Below, piece by piece: positions 26,564 to 34,558 of a stretch of 64,000 nt of DNA (position 1 is the stretch's first letter; every line of letters starts with the position of its first letter). Source of the DNA: Actinoallomurus soli (lineage in GTDB: Bacteria > Actinomycetota > Actinomycetes > Streptosporangiales > Streptosporangiaceae); assembly GCF_024055715.1 (NCBI RefSeq), contig NZ_JAMXMV010000008.1, positions 186,001 to 250,000 of the forward strand, written 5' to 3'. The notes beneath the pieces were generated by a model. That model was given only the letters and a program-made list of their open reading frames with translations. It made no database searches and had not been told where the DNA came from. Position numbers and translations under genes: made by a program.

Positions 26564-26577
26564 GATGGCTCCTGTGC

Positions 26578-26623
26578 TTGAATCTTCAACGACTGATGCG
26601 GGCCAGTTTAGTTGAAACTTCAA
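26578..26623. promoter_or_regulatory. Two TTGAAnnTTCAA dyads upstream of YceI gene
   Basis: TTGAATCTTCAA (26578-26589) and TTGAAACTTCAA (26612-26623), 34 bp apart. Both are perfect 5-bp-arm palindromes with a 2-bp spacer in an otherwise GC-rich sequence, starting 15 bp before the YceI start. They resemble MarR/PecS-type operators; the regulator is unknown. Confidence 0.65.
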
Positions 26624-26779
26624 CTGAACACAACACCGTTTCAGAGTTTTCAACCCCGCACCGGGCCGGTCTCATCCCGCCCCGCGGCCGACGTCCGCCG
26701 GGACGGTCAGAGCGACACCCGCGCCGCCGTCCGGCGGCCTCCCCCCAGGATGCCGTACGCGCAGGGGGCGATGCCCTGC

Positions 26780-27538
26780 TCAGTAGGCGGTGAGCCCGCC
26801 GTCGACCACGAGTTCCGAGCCGGTGACGAACGAGGACTCGTCGCAGGCGAGGAAGAGGAAGGCGGGGGCGATCTCGTCGGCGCGGCCGGCTCGGCGCATC
26901 GGGGTGCGTTGGATGTCCGGCTGCTGATCGCCCTGCTCGTCCAGGATGTCCTGGATCATCGGCGTCGCGATCACCCCGGGATGCACGGAGTTGACCCGCA
27001 CTCCCTGCCGGGCGTACTCGACCGCGGCGGTCTTGCTCAACAGGCGCACCGCGCCCTTGGACGCCTGGTAGGCCGCGGCGGCGCCGCTTCCCACGAGTCC
27101 GAGCACCGACGAGGTATTGATCACCGACGCGTTGCCGCTCGCGCGCAGCAGCGGCATCGCCGCCTTCATGCCGAGCCACGTGCCCTTCTGGTTCACGTCG
27201 ATGACACGGTCCCAGGCCTCCTCCCGCGTGTCCTCGATGCCCGGCCAGTCCACGATGCCGGCGAGGTTCACCAGCACGTTCAGCGCGCCGAAGCGGTCGC
27301 GTACGACGCCGATCGCCTTGTCCCACTCCTGTGAAGAGGAGACGTCGAGGCGGACGGCGACGACCTCGGCGCCGCCCGCCTCGATCCGGCGGGCCAGGTC
27401 CCGCAGGGGCCCGTCGGCGACATCGGTGATCACCAACCGAGCGCCTTCGCGGGCGAACAGTTCGGCGGTCGCGGCGCCGATGCCGCCGGTCGCGCCGGTG
27501 ATCAGCGCGACCTTGCCGGCGAGTCGTCGTCCTGTCAT
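26780..27538 (-). CDS. SDR-family NAD(P)-dependent oxidoreductase
   Basis: 252-aa classical SDR. It has cofactor motif GATGGIGAATAELFA, LDVSS (D for adenine), NLAGI (NAG site), catalytic NTSSVLGLVG (Ser), YQASKGA (YxxxK) and the end motif GSELVVDGGLTAY. All catalytic residues are present. It is annotated in many genomes as glucose 1-dehydrogenase or 3-ketoacyl reductase, but the substrate cannot be told. ATG follows GGAGGATCTCCC. It is divergent from an MmyB-like regulator with a 39-bp palindrome between. Confidence 0.92.
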   Translation of the reverse strand: MTGRRLAGKVALITGATGGIGAATAELFAREGARLVITDVADGPLRDLARRIEAGGAEVVAVRLDVSSSQEWDKAIGVVRDRFGALNVLVNLAGIVDWPGIEDTREEAWDRVIDVNQKGTWLGMKAAMPLLRASGNASVINTSSVLGLVGSGAAAAYQASKGAVRLLSKTAAVEYARQGVRVNSVHPGVIATPMIQDILDEQGDQQPDIQRTPMRRAGRADEIAPAFLFLACDESSFVTGSELVVDGGLTAY

Positions 27539-27620
27539 GGGAGATCCTCCGGATTCTCGTTCAGCGGCCGTCCGGCCGTGTGCCACCGAGTCTGCGCAGG
27601 TCGGCAGGCGGTGACCAGGA

Positions 27621-27659
27621 CGTGCGCTGCCTGGGTGCGGCGCACCCAGGCAGCGCACG
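27621..27659. promoter_or_regulatory. 39-bp perfect palindrome, probable operator
   Basis: Two perfect 19-bp arms (CGTGCGCTGCCTGGGTGCG and its complement) around a single G, in the 155-bp gap between the divergent SDR and MmyB-like regulator genes, 34 bp before the regulator ATG. The arms contain shorter internal repeats (TGCGCTGCC, GGGTGCG). It is probably the autoregulatory operator controlling both genes. A terminator role is less likely because transcription diverges here. Confidence 0.75.
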
Positions 27660-27693
27660 GGCAGCACGCGCAACCGCCTCATAGCCTGGCCAC

Positions 27694-28542
27694 ATGGACG
27701 ACAACCACCTGGGAGGATTCCTGCGCGCACGCCGCGCCGGGCTGCAGCCGGAGGAGGTCGGCATGGCGAGCCACGGAACCCGCAGGGTCGCCGGGCTACG
27801 CCGCGAGGAGGTCGCCGTCCTGGCGGGAGTGAACACCGACTACTACACCCGCCTGGAACAAGGGCGCGAGCGCCACCCCTCACCGCAGGTGCTCGACGCC
27901 CTCAGCCGCGCGCTGCGCCTGGACGTGGAGGCCCGAGCACACCTGTACCGGCTGGCCGGGGCGGCGCAGGGCGACCGGCCCTGCGCCTACGTCGCCGGCC
28001 AGGTCAGCCTCGCGCTGCGCCGGCTGATGGACGGCTACCCCAACACTCCGGCGTACGTCATGAACCGGACCCTGGACATCCTCGCCACCAACGCTCTGGC
28101 CGACGCCCTCTACGCCCCGTTCGATCCGGCGGACAACCTGGCCCGCATGACCTTCCTCGACCCCGCGGGCCGATCCTTCTACACGGACTGGGACCGGGCG
28201 GCCCAGGCCACCGTCGCCAACCTCCGCCAGGCGACCGGCTTCGCCCCGAACGACCCGCGGCTGGCCGAACTCGTCCGTACCCTCACCGATCAGAGTGCGG
28301 ACTTCGCCCGCCTTTGGAACGCCCACACCGTCCGAGGCAAGACCCGGGACGCCAAGCGCTTCCTGCACCCCGACGTAGGCCCTCTCACGCTCACCTACCA
28401 GGCCTTCGACGTACGCGACGCCCCGGGCCAGCAGCTCGTGATCTACCATGCCGAACCGGGCGGTGCCGGCGCCCAGGCCCTGGATCTCCTCGGCTCCATT
28501 CACGCGACCCGGCACCGGGCCGAGCCCCGCCCCCACCGCTGA
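27694..28542 (+). CDS. MmyB-like XRE regulator (HTH plus LBD)
   Basis: 282-aa regulator. The helix-turn-helix (about 5-80) has the characteristic GTRRVAGLRREEVAVLAGVN and YYTRLEQGRERHPSPQVLDAL. The ligand-binding domain (about 105-270) resembles the MmyB type, which binds fatty-acid-like ligands (PAYVMNRTLDILATNALADAL). Such regulators usually sit divergently beside an SDR gene that they control, as here. The first Met is accepted although no strong ribosome binding site is seen. Confidence 0.93.
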   Translation: MDDNHLGGFLRARRAGLQPEEVGMASHGTRRVAGLRREEVAVLAGVNTDYYTRLEQGRERHPSPQVLDALSRALRLDVEARAHLYRLAGAAQGDRPCAYVAGQVSLALRRLMDGYPNTPAYVMNRTLDILATNALADALYAPFDPADNLARMTFLDPAGRSFYTDWDRAAQATVANLRQATGFAPNDPRLAELVRTLTDQSADFARLWNAHTVRGKTRDAKRFLHPDVGPLTLTYQAFDVRDAPGQQLVIYHAEPGGAGAQALDLLGSIHATRHRAEPRPHR

Positions 28543-28611
28543 TCGGCCGACGCGGGACGTCGACCTGCCGTCTCCACGCTCGGCCGTCAGAGGCCCTCGC
28601 GGTCGGGACGA

Positions 28612-29244
28612 TCAGGGGGTGACGCGGGCGAGTGCGCCGATCTCGAGCGCAGTCCACAGCGCGCCGTCGGGGCCCAGGGTGATGCCGTGCGGCTCCGAGT
28701 TCGCCGTCGGCAGTTCGTACACGTCGATCCTGCCGTCCGGTGCGGTGGAGCCGACGCGGTTACGGCCCCATTCGGTGAACCACAGCCGGTCGTCGTCGCC
28801 GGGGGTGATGGCGTGCGGGCGGGCGGACCGGTCGGGCAGCGGGAACTCCTCGATCAGGCCGTCGGCTCCGATCCGGCCGATCTGGCCGGCGGCGATCTCC
28901 ACGAACCACGATCCGCCGTCCGGCCCGGCGGCGATGCCGAACGGCCCGCAGTCCGGGGTGGGCGGCGAGAACTCCGTGACGGTGCCGCCGGTCGTGATCC
29001 GTCCGATCCGGTGCGCCTGGTACTCGGTGAACCAGAGCGCACCGTCCGGCCCGGTGACGATGATCGTCGGCCCGCACGCCGGATCGAGCCGGTGGCTCGT
29101 GGGCTCGGCGCCGGGAACCAGCCGCCCGATCCGGCCACCCTGGACCAGGGTGAACCACAGCGCGCCGTCGGGGCCGGTCGTGATCGCGTACGGGCCTGCG
29201 CCCTGGTCGGCGACGACCTGTTCCTCGATGGACACGGCTGTCAT
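28612..29244 (-). CDS. Virginiamycin B lyase-like beta-propeller protein, short form
   Basis: 210-aa protein of repeats GPDGALWFTxxxxxRIGR (five copies visible, near residues 24, 66, 107, 150 and 193). These are the blades of streptogramin lyase (Vgb), which linearises type B streptogramins. Vgb has about 290 residues and seven blades with catalytic His and Glu. Here ARPHAITPGDDDRLWFTEW keeps a candidate His/Glu pair, but the last repeat reads GPDGALWTALEIG without the usual FTE. Activity is therefore doubtful; other sugar- or lactone-related propellers are possible. It starts inside the hemerythrin gene stop (ATGA). Confidence 0.8.
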   Translation of the reverse strand: MTAVSIEEQVVADQGAGPYAITTGPDGALWFTLVQGGRIGRLVPGAEPTSHRLDPACGPTIIVTGPDGALWFTEYQAHRIGRITTGGTVTEFSPPTPDCGPFGIAAGPDGGSWFVEIAAGQIGRIGADGLIEEFPLPDRSARPHAITPGDDDRLWFTEWGRNRVGSTAPDGRIDVYELPTANSEPHGITLGPDGALWTALEIGALARVTP

Positions 29245-29768
29245 CGGCTCTCCTGGGATTCGTTGGTGGTCAGACCGAAGAACTCCTCACCCGCCGGGGC
29301 CTGAAGCGCGTCGAAGGCCGCCACGAGTCTCCTCTCCTCCCACTGGAAGTGGGATTCGAGGATGGCGGTCAGCCCGTCGAGCTCCCGCCCCACGTGTTCG
29401 GCGTTCTCCGGGGTGAGCGTCGCGAGGAGGGGTTGCAGCCTGTGGAGGATGTCCGCGACCAGCCGGTGATCTCGCCGCAGCTCCTCCAGCACCGGATTCA
29501 GCTCGGGGAACTGCTCGCCGAGAATCTGGAACGCGGTGGTGTCCTCGCTGGTGTGGTGCCGGGTCAGCGCTTCGCAGAAGGCCGCGCAGTGTGCCTGGAG
29601 CGGCACCGGCGCGGCGCCGCCGGTATGGTCCGCGACCTCGTCGCGGAGCCGCGCCAGCTCGGCGCGGAGCCATTGATGAACCTCGACCAGCTGCCGGCCG
29701 AGCGCCCGTGCTCGGTCACCGTACGGCTCGGGGGAGGGCGGGGTCGGCTCAGGGTTCAAGGAGGGCAT
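29241..29768 (-). CDS. Hemerythrin domain-containing protein
   Basis: 175-aa four-helix protein. The iron-binding pattern is H (VEVHQWLRAEL), H..E (CEALTRHHTSEDTTAFQIL), H (ELRRDHRLVADIL) and H..E (ILESHFQWEERRLVAAF), which are all the ligands of a diiron hemerythrin HHE domain. It could bind oxygen or sense redox or NO. The downstream lyase-like gene overlaps by 4 bp, so the two proteins are made together. The start is uncertain: ATG 29768, or TTG 29786. Confidence 0.88.
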   Translation of the reverse strand: MPSLNPEPTPPSPEPYGDRARALGRQLVEVHQWLRAELARLRDEVADHTGGAAPVPLQAHCAAFCEALTRHHTSEDTTAFQILGEQFPELNPVLEELRRDHRLVADILHRLQPLLATLTPENAEHVGRELDGLTAILESHFQWEERRLVAAFDALQAPAGEEFFGLTTNESQESR

Positions 29769-30063
29769 GCAGCAACTTTCGATCAAGGAGAACAGGCAGA
29801 AGGGATCACCGAAACCGGCCGCGCGGCGGGCGGACGGAAATGGTGAATCTGGTGCGGACCGCGGTGGGGGACGTGAGCCCCGGCGTCGTTCAGTGAGAGA
29901 GAAGACGTGGACGCATGGCGGTCTCCTTGATCACGGTGCCTCCATGCCGACGCCGTCCACCTGGCGCCGACACGCGGCACGCGGAGTTACCTATCACGGT
30001 GCCGGGAGACGGACAACCCTCCGCCTCGGCGCCGGCGGTTCCGCCGGGTGGCGGCCGACGCGC
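29769..30063. other. Non-coding gap
   Basis: About 295 bp between the hemerythrin start and the CMD terminator. TGATCACGGTGCC (near 29929) and CTATCACGGTGCC (near 29990) form a short imperfect direct repeat. The hemerythrin promoter should be here. No gene is supported. Confidence 0.4.
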
Positions 30064-30102
30064 GGCGAGGCGGCCCGGGCCCCCGCGTCGGGCCGCCTCG
30101 CC
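30064..30102. terminator. Terminator after CMD gene
   Basis: 13-bp arms GGCGAGGCGGCCC and complement around a 13-nt loop, 7 bp past the CMD gene stop on the minus strand. Confidence 0.7.
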
Positions 30103-30109
30103 GGGCGGA

Positions 30110-30805
30110 TCAGGCGAAGACCGTGCCCGTCTCGGTGAAGAGCGACTCCAGGACCCGTAGGGCGCGCCACGCCTTCGTCATGCCGAACCGAGCGGAGAAC
30201 CGTACGACGGCGCGGGCCTCGTCGGGGGTCGCGCCGGCGGCCAGCGCGCGCGTGACGTGGAGGCGGAAGCTCTCGTCGAGCGTCTGGTAGAGCACGTCGA
30301 CCGTCATCGTCGCGAACGCGCGTTCCCGCACGCTGAGCAGGTTCATGCCCGCGCGCATGCGGGACTGCAGGTCCATGTAGCCGGCGAACGGAGCGTCGAG
30401 GTTGCGGACGGCCCGCCGGGCCGGTGCGGGGATCGGGCTCTCCTGGCCGTCGGCGTTCACCTCATGGCCGTGGCCGGTGGGGCCGGTCAGGCCCTGCTCC
30501 TGCTCGATGCCGGTCAGCCGGGCGAGGGCGGCCAGCGCCGCCGGATAACCGCTGTCGTACGCGATGAAGCGGAGAAGCTCCCGCAGGTCGTCGGCCGACA
30601 GACCGTGCCCCCGCGCCATCGCGACGTGGGTTTCGAACGGCAGCCCGAGGGTCTGCCCGCAGACGTCGGCGACGAGGGACAGCAGGATCTTCTCCCGCGT
30701 CGACAGCTCTGGGAGCTCGTCCCAGAGCATGCGGTCGGTCGCGGCGCTCATCTCCGCGAACACCGGGTCCAGCGCCTTCAGCTGTGAGTCGGATGGGAAG
30801 CGCAT
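30110..30805 (-). CDS. Carboxymuconolactone decarboxylase-family protein (two CMD domains)
   Basis: 231-aa helical protein with two AhpD/CMD-like repeats: LSTREKILLSLVADVCGQTLG with HVAMARGHGLSADDLRELLRF, and LLSVRERAFATMTVDVLYQTL with HVTRALAAGATPDEARAVVRF. The redox CxxC of AhpD is absent, so it is closer to decarboxylase/lactonase-type members. The real substrate is unknown. It is divergent from a TetR regulator 76 bp away, which very likely represses it. Confidence 0.88.
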   Translation of the reverse strand: MRFPSDSQLKALDPVFAEMSAATDRMLWDELPELSTREKILLSLVADVCGQTLGLPFETHVAMARGHGLSADDLRELLRFIAYDSGYPAALAALARLTGIEQEQGLTGPTGHGHEVNADGQESPIPAPARRAVRNLDAPFAGYMDLQSRMRAGMNLLSVRERAFATMTVDVLYQTLDESFRLHVTRALAAGATPDEARAVVRFSARFGMTKAWRALRVLESLFTETGTVFA

Positions 30806-30830
30806 GACGCTCCTTCGATAAGTGAACGGC

Positions 30831-30851
30831 TGTAGCGCTACGACTGTAGCC
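30831..30851. promoter_or_regulatory. Candidate TetR operator
   Basis: The 10-bp perfect palindrome GTAGCGCTAC (30832-30841) is followed by a second TGTAGC (30845), in the 76-bp divergent gap between the CMD and TetR genes. It is the only clear dyad there. Function inferred. Confidence 0.45.
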
Positions 30852-30881
30852 TGACGAGCGTCCTCCTACAATGGCGGACCT

Positions 30882-31538
30882 ATGGACGAGATCTCTTCGA
30901 CGCGAGGCGAGACGGGGGAGGCCCCGAGCGCGCCCAGGGCGCGCACCCGCGGCCGGAACCCCCGTGGCCAGGGCGAACGCCTCCGGGACGAGATCGTGTC
31001 GGCCACTCTCCGGCTGCTCGACGAACTCGCCGACGACGAGGCGCTGTCCATGCGGGCGGTGGCACGGGAGGTCGGCGTCGCCGCGACCTCCGTCTACATC
31101 CACTTCGAGGACCGGGACGCGCTCGTGTACGCCGCGCTGGAGCGCTGCCACCGCGATCTGGTGCGCGGCCTCGACCGGGCCGAGGCCGCCGCCGGCGACC
31201 CGGCCGCCCGGCTGCGCGGCCGGCTGCTCTTCCTCGGTACGTGGGTCGGCGAGCACGCCGGTCTCTACAAGGTCCTCCACGAGAGCACCATCAACCAGCG
31301 CATGCACCTGGCGTTCAAGGACGAGCTGGCCGAGCGCACCACCGCCGCCGTCCAGCGCTGCATCGACGCGGGCCTCGCCCCGGCCGACGACGCCACGGCG
31401 GTGGCGCTGGACCTCAGGGCGGCCGTCCACGGCGCCGTCTCGATGCGCGTGAACGAGCCCGACCTTCCCTGGCCGCCCCTGCAGGAGCAGATCGACCGCT
31501 TCCTCACCAAGCTCGTCGGCATCCGCCCGCTGAAATAG
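30882..31538 (+). CDS. TetR-family transcriptional regulator
   Basis: 218-aa TetR regulator. After a disordered Arg-rich start, the helix-turn-helix (about 38-85) contains EIVSATLRLLDELADDEALS and AVAREVGVAATSVYIHFEDR. The C-terminal ligand domain (90-215) includes a TetR_C-like EHAGLYKVLHESTINQRMH. It probably controls the divergent CMD gene. ATG 30882 is used; no strong ribosome binding site is visible. Confidence 0.92.
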   Translation: MDEISSTRGETGEAPSAPRARTRGRNPRGQGERLRDEIVSATLRLLDELADDEALSMRAVAREVGVAATSVYIHFEDRDALVYAALERCHRDLVRGLDRAEAAAGDPAARLRGRLLFLGTWVGEHAGLYKVLHESTINQRMHLAFKDELAERTTAAVQRCIDAGLAPADDATAVALDLRAAVHGAVSMRVNEPDLPWPPLQEQIDRFLTKLVGIRPLK

Positions 31539-31542
31539 ACGA

Positions 31543-31579
31543 TCCCCCGTCCTTGGCTCCGGTGTTCAAGGACGGGGGA
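31543..31579. terminator. Bidirectional terminator, TetR/DUF397
   Basis: 13-bp arms TCCCCCGTCCTTG and CAAGGACGGGGGA around an 11-nt loop, between convergent genes. Confidence 0.8.
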
Positions 31580-31594
31580 CGCTTCGGGGGGGCG

Positions 31595-31690
31595 TTACGC
31601 GCTTCGGTCGAGTGTCGCGACTTCGACGCAGTTGCCGCCGTTCTCTCCGCTGCGGCTCGACTTGCGCCAGTCGGTGCTGTTCAGGTCCAT
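31595..31690 (-). CDS. DUF397 protein, C-terminally truncated
   Basis: 31-aa reading frame with the N-terminal DUF397 signature STDWRKSSRSGENGGNCVEV followed by ATLDRSA and a stop. Normal DUF397 proteins continue for 30-45 more residues (AVRDSK-D-PxGPxLxF). The copy at 729-965 in this window shows the full pattern. The missing half is not found in other frames downstream, where the terminator starts within 16 bp. The start overlaps the XRE stop by 10 bp. It is either a decayed partner or a minimal form. Confidence 0.75.
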   Translation of the reverse strand: MDLNSTDWRKSSRSGENGGNCVEVATLDRSA

Positions 31691-32457
31691 CGTTCCTCTG
31701 CCGTTCTGCGAATGAACTCGATCGACTCGTTCTGGGGCATGGCGTTTGCCTTGATGGATTCCCATGCCTCTGAGAGGATTGCCAGGTCGTCCCGGCCGCT
31801 CGTGACGATTCCTCTCACGGCTGTCTCCACGTAGGCCACGTCGTTCCCGTCGACGGTCGCGATGGTGAAAGCTCCCAGGCTTCGGGGGTTCACCGCCGAG
31901 CGTACAACTTGGATCGTGAGCCGGGGAGATGGCGAATCTGCCAGCGCCATCAGCTGGTCGTACATGGCTTTGGCGCCGCCGCGCTCCCGGTAGAACACCG
32001 CCTCGTCGAGCACGAAGTGCAGCGCCGGTGGCGTTTCCCGATGCCTGATCGACTGCCGGTCCATCCGCGCCGCGACGGCGGCCTCGTCTCCTTGCAGGAG
32101 CGCCCGCGCGTACTCGTCCGTCTGGAGCAGTCCCGGAACGAGGGCGACTTCGAACGATCGGACGAGTGCGGCTCGCCTTTCCTCTTCGAGCCAGGGGCGG
32201 AACCAGCCCGGTAGGGACTCGTTGTCGAGTTGGTCGTAGACGGCCATGAGGGCGCCGCGGGGGAGGTTGAGGTTCTCCTCGATGGAGGCGACCTGTTCGC
32301 TGCGGGGGCGGAGCTGGCCGGTCTCGAGGTTGCTGAGCCAGCCGTCGGAGTAGCCGAGGCGGTTGGCGAGATCCTTTTGCAGTATTCCGGACGCATCGCG
32401 ATAAGTGCGTACGAGTCGTCCGAGAGTGACGAGCGTCGGGCTGGTCTGTCGGCCCAT
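31681..32457 (-). CDS. XRE-family regulator with DUF5753 domain (second copy type)
   Basis: 258-aa WhiJ-like regulator. The helix-turn-helix (about 10-60) has ASGILQKDLANRLGYSDGWLS, and the DUF5753 region (about 90-255) includes EVALVPGLLQTDEYARALLQ and FVLDEAVFYRERGGAKAMYD. It forms, with the truncated DUF397 gene downstream and the divergent ATPase gene, the same trio as at 22-1996, but the two XRE proteins are not close copies. ATG 32457 (AGGGA upstream) is preferred over the longer frame. Its GC content looks a little lower than in the flanking genes. Confidence 0.9.
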   Translation of the reverse strand: MGRQTSPTLVTLGRLVRTYRDASGILQKDLANRLGYSDGWLSNLETGQLRPRSEQVASIEENLNLPRGALMAVYDQLDNESLPGWFRPWLEEERRAALVRSFEVALVPGLLQTDEYARALLQGDEAAVAARMDRQSIRHRETPPALHFVLDEAVFYRERGGAKAMYDQLMALADSPSPRLTIQVVRSAVNPRSLGAFTIATVDGNDVAYVETAVRGIVTSGRDDLAILSEAWESIKANAMPQNESIEFIRRTAEERWT

Positions 32458-32604
32458 GACATCCCTTTCGCCGGATTTTACGGTGCTCCACGCCTCACCG
32501 GCGCGCCTTGTGCATATCGGCCCCGTCGGTAAGGCCGTTCTCAGCGTAAACGTCATCGGCCATTGTTGGGAGGGAAATCAGGAACGGAGGAACATTCTCA
32601 TGCG

Positions 32605-32835
32605 ATGTCGAAGAATCGCGGGGGACATCCGAACCTACTCCGCTACATGGCCATGACGTCGCCGGATGAGCTCAAGCGGTCCGTCGATCGGCTCCGGGAG
32701 GTTCTTGAAGCGCTCGGCCCTAGGGGAACGTCGGTCGCGGTCGATCTCACGCTTCTCGACCGCCTCGTACGGCGTTATCCGGCAGCCGCTCGCAGAAGCC
32801 TCGAACTGCACGAAAGAAAGGAAGAATCGCGATGA
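32605..32835 (+). CDS. Small hypothetical protein coupled to ATPase gene
   Basis: 76-aa basic helical protein (SPDELKRSVDRLREVLEALG, then a Leu/Arg-rich segment and ERKEESR). No domain is recognised. Its stop overlaps the ATG of the ATPase gene (ATGA), which supports real translation. Starts at 32605, 32647 or 32653 are all possible; GGAGG at about 32587 fits the first loosely. Confidence 0.55.
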   Translation: MSKNRGGHPNLLRYMAMTSPDELKRSVDRLREVLEALGPRGTSVAVDLTLLDRLVRRYPAAARRSLELHERKEESR

Positions 32836-33332
32836 TTTCGGGGTCGGATATCGACCGGGAGGACAAGTGGCGGCCGTTCGGTGGCCGGGTGGCCGCCAGG
32901 CGGCCGGGAATGCTGCGGTGGGAACGCCGTTTCGCCGGAACACCCGACGAGGTGGGCGCCGCCCGTACGTTCGTGAGCCAGTTGTTCGCCGACGCCCCGT
33001 TCGCCGCGAACGCGGCGTGGGTCACCGGGGAGCTGGCCACCAACGCCATCCGCCACTCGGCCTCGGGGCGTCCCGGCGGGACGTTCACGGTCGCCCTGTA
33101 CCGCTGGCCGACCTTCGGCGAGATCCACGTCATCGACGCCGGTGGGCCGAAGGAACCCCGCCTTCCGCGGCAGGACCCGGTCGGGGCCGCCCTCGCCGAC
33201 GGGGGTGACCTCCCCGAGAGCGGACTGGGCCTGTACGGGATCGGCGCCCTGGCCGACCGGTACGGCACCTACCGGCACGCGGACGGCAGCCGCGCGGTGT
33301 GGGCGCGCCTCCGTTTCGACCGATCCGCCTGA
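32832..33332 (+). CDS. ATP-binding protein, anti-sigma-factor-like (HATPase_c)
   Basis: 166-aa RsbW-like ATPase. The N-box GELATNAIRHSASG is near residue 62, IHVIDAGG (G1-like) near 100 and the glycine box SGLGLYGIGALADRYG near 135. It belongs to the XRE/DUF397 set on the opposite strand. It is translationally coupled to the 76-aa gene upstream. It possibly regulates a sigma factor or anti-anti-sigma factor; no partner gene is seen nearby. Confidence 0.85.
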   Translation: MISGSDIDREDKWRPFGGRVAARRPGMLRWERRFAGTPDEVGAARTFVSQLFADAPFAANAAWVTGELATNAIRHSASGRPGGTFTVALYRWPTFGEIHVIDAGGPKEPRLPRQDPVGAALADGGDLPESGLGLYGIGALADRYGTYRHADGSRAVWARLRFDRSA

Positions 33333-33573
33333 AAGGGCAAGGCGACATCGCCGCCTCCCGTCGCCGTACAGCCGCCGTGGCGGCCACGACCCGGCTCGTC
33401 AGCGCCGCTGTTGACCGGCCGAATCGGGCGATTCAGGCGTGAGGCCGTCCGTGACAGCGGCCAGGTGGCGCCGACGGCGGCAAGGCGTCCGCAGGGGCGG
33501 CTGGTCGAACAGCAGCAGAGGCAGAGCCTGGCAGAGGTGGTCGGTGATGCGGTGAGATCCGGGACGGCAGTAC

Positions 33574-34197
33574 TCACTTACTGCGGAAGGTGAACATACG
33601 CCGCGAGGAGAACGGTTGCGGTTCTCCGACGAAACGGTGCATGCCGACCCCGAAATCCCAGGAGGCATCGGACAACCATTGCCGTTCGAAACCCTGTTCC
33701 TCGAACCAGGCGCAGATTTGTGGTACCTGATCGGGGGCTGAGCGACGGCGCGTCCAGATGACGCTACCGCCGGTCTTGCACAGCTCTCGGCATCCGCTGA
33801 TGGTGCGCTGAATGTCCTCATCGAGGATGTTCCCGAAGACACCACAGGCAAGAACGACGTCTGCCGGCATCATGCCTTTGTATTGGTCGAAGAGCCCGGC
33901 GTCGGCCGCAACCACCTCGACTTTGTCCAACCCAGCCGACCGGGCCGTATTTTCCGCGACTGCCACGTTGCGAGGATCCAGCTCCACCAGACGGGCACTG
34001 ACATCGTGACGGCGAGGGTGATCGGTCAGTACACCCAAGATGTCGTGGCCTTGGCCGGCACACATGCTGATGACCTTGAGGGAACCAGGCCCGGCGTTAT
34101 CGAGGGCCTCAACTATTCGTGCCTGAACGATGGGCAACCGCTGTGCCAGCCGCGAGCCTGGCTGGTCGTAGTCCTCATGCCAGGTATGCCAGTCCAC
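33574..34197 (-). CDS. SAM-dependent methyltransferase
   Basis: 207-aa class I methyltransferase-like protein. Motif I is KVISMCAGQGHDILGVL, the acidic end of beta-2 VELDPRN, motif II region VEVVAADAG and post-motif ADVVLACGVFGNI. The substrate is unknown. The start is GTG 34197 with a weak ribosome binding site. Its codon use is less GC-rich than its neighbours (AT-ending codons such as ttg, cga and gat are frequent), suggesting a separate origin. It lies between the ATPase and the sigma-factor locus with no operon partner. Confidence 0.82.
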   Translation of the reverse strand: MDWHTWHEDYDQPGSRLAQRLPIVQARIVEALDNAGPGSLKVISMCAGQGHDILGVLTDHPRRHDVSARLVELDPRNVAVAENTARSAGLDKVEVVAADAGLFDQYKGMMPADVVLACGVFGNILDEDIQRTISGCRELCKTGGSVIWTRRRSAPDQVPQICAWFEEQGFERQWLSDASWDFGVGMHRFVGEPQPFSSRRMFTFRSK

Positions 34198-34558
34198 GCC
34201 CGTACTTTACCGCGGTCGCTGCGGCAGCTCCTGAACCACACCTCGGGGATCGCCGATCACCGTAAAAGCTCGCGCAGACATCGGCGACATTGGCACTGGG
34301 TGCTGCTCTGCCCGTGGTTTCCGCCGGTTCTTCCAGTGCGACGACGTCCGACTGCGATGCCGCGGTCGGGACGGTCGGCTCGCCCCGGCACCCATCGGCG
34401 GCGAACCGTCGGCGGCGAACCGACCCACCTCGTGCTGCCCGACGGCGAGCGGAGTCGCTGCCGCGAATCTTCCGCCAAATCGGTTGTAACCGGAGTCGAT
34501 CTCCATCCCGTCTTCTGGGGCAAGGGAGCGCGCGCCCCGGCCGGAAGGAAGGTGCGAG
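34198..34558. other. Intergenic stretch
   Basis: 361 bp without a supported gene. A signal-peptide-like fragment (ALGAALPVVSAGSSSATTS, from about 34293) is in frame with a TTG but then turns into low-complexity Arg/Pro, so it may be a relic of a secreted-protein gene. A 14-bp direct repeat starting CGGCGGCGAACCG occurs at 34396 and 34410. Confidence 0.35.

Noticed and set aside
34290-34450. Short secreted-protein gene starting at TTG 34290
   Set aside because: After about 30 plausible residues the frame turns into low-complexity Arg/Pro without a domain or ribosome binding site; listed only as a possible relic.
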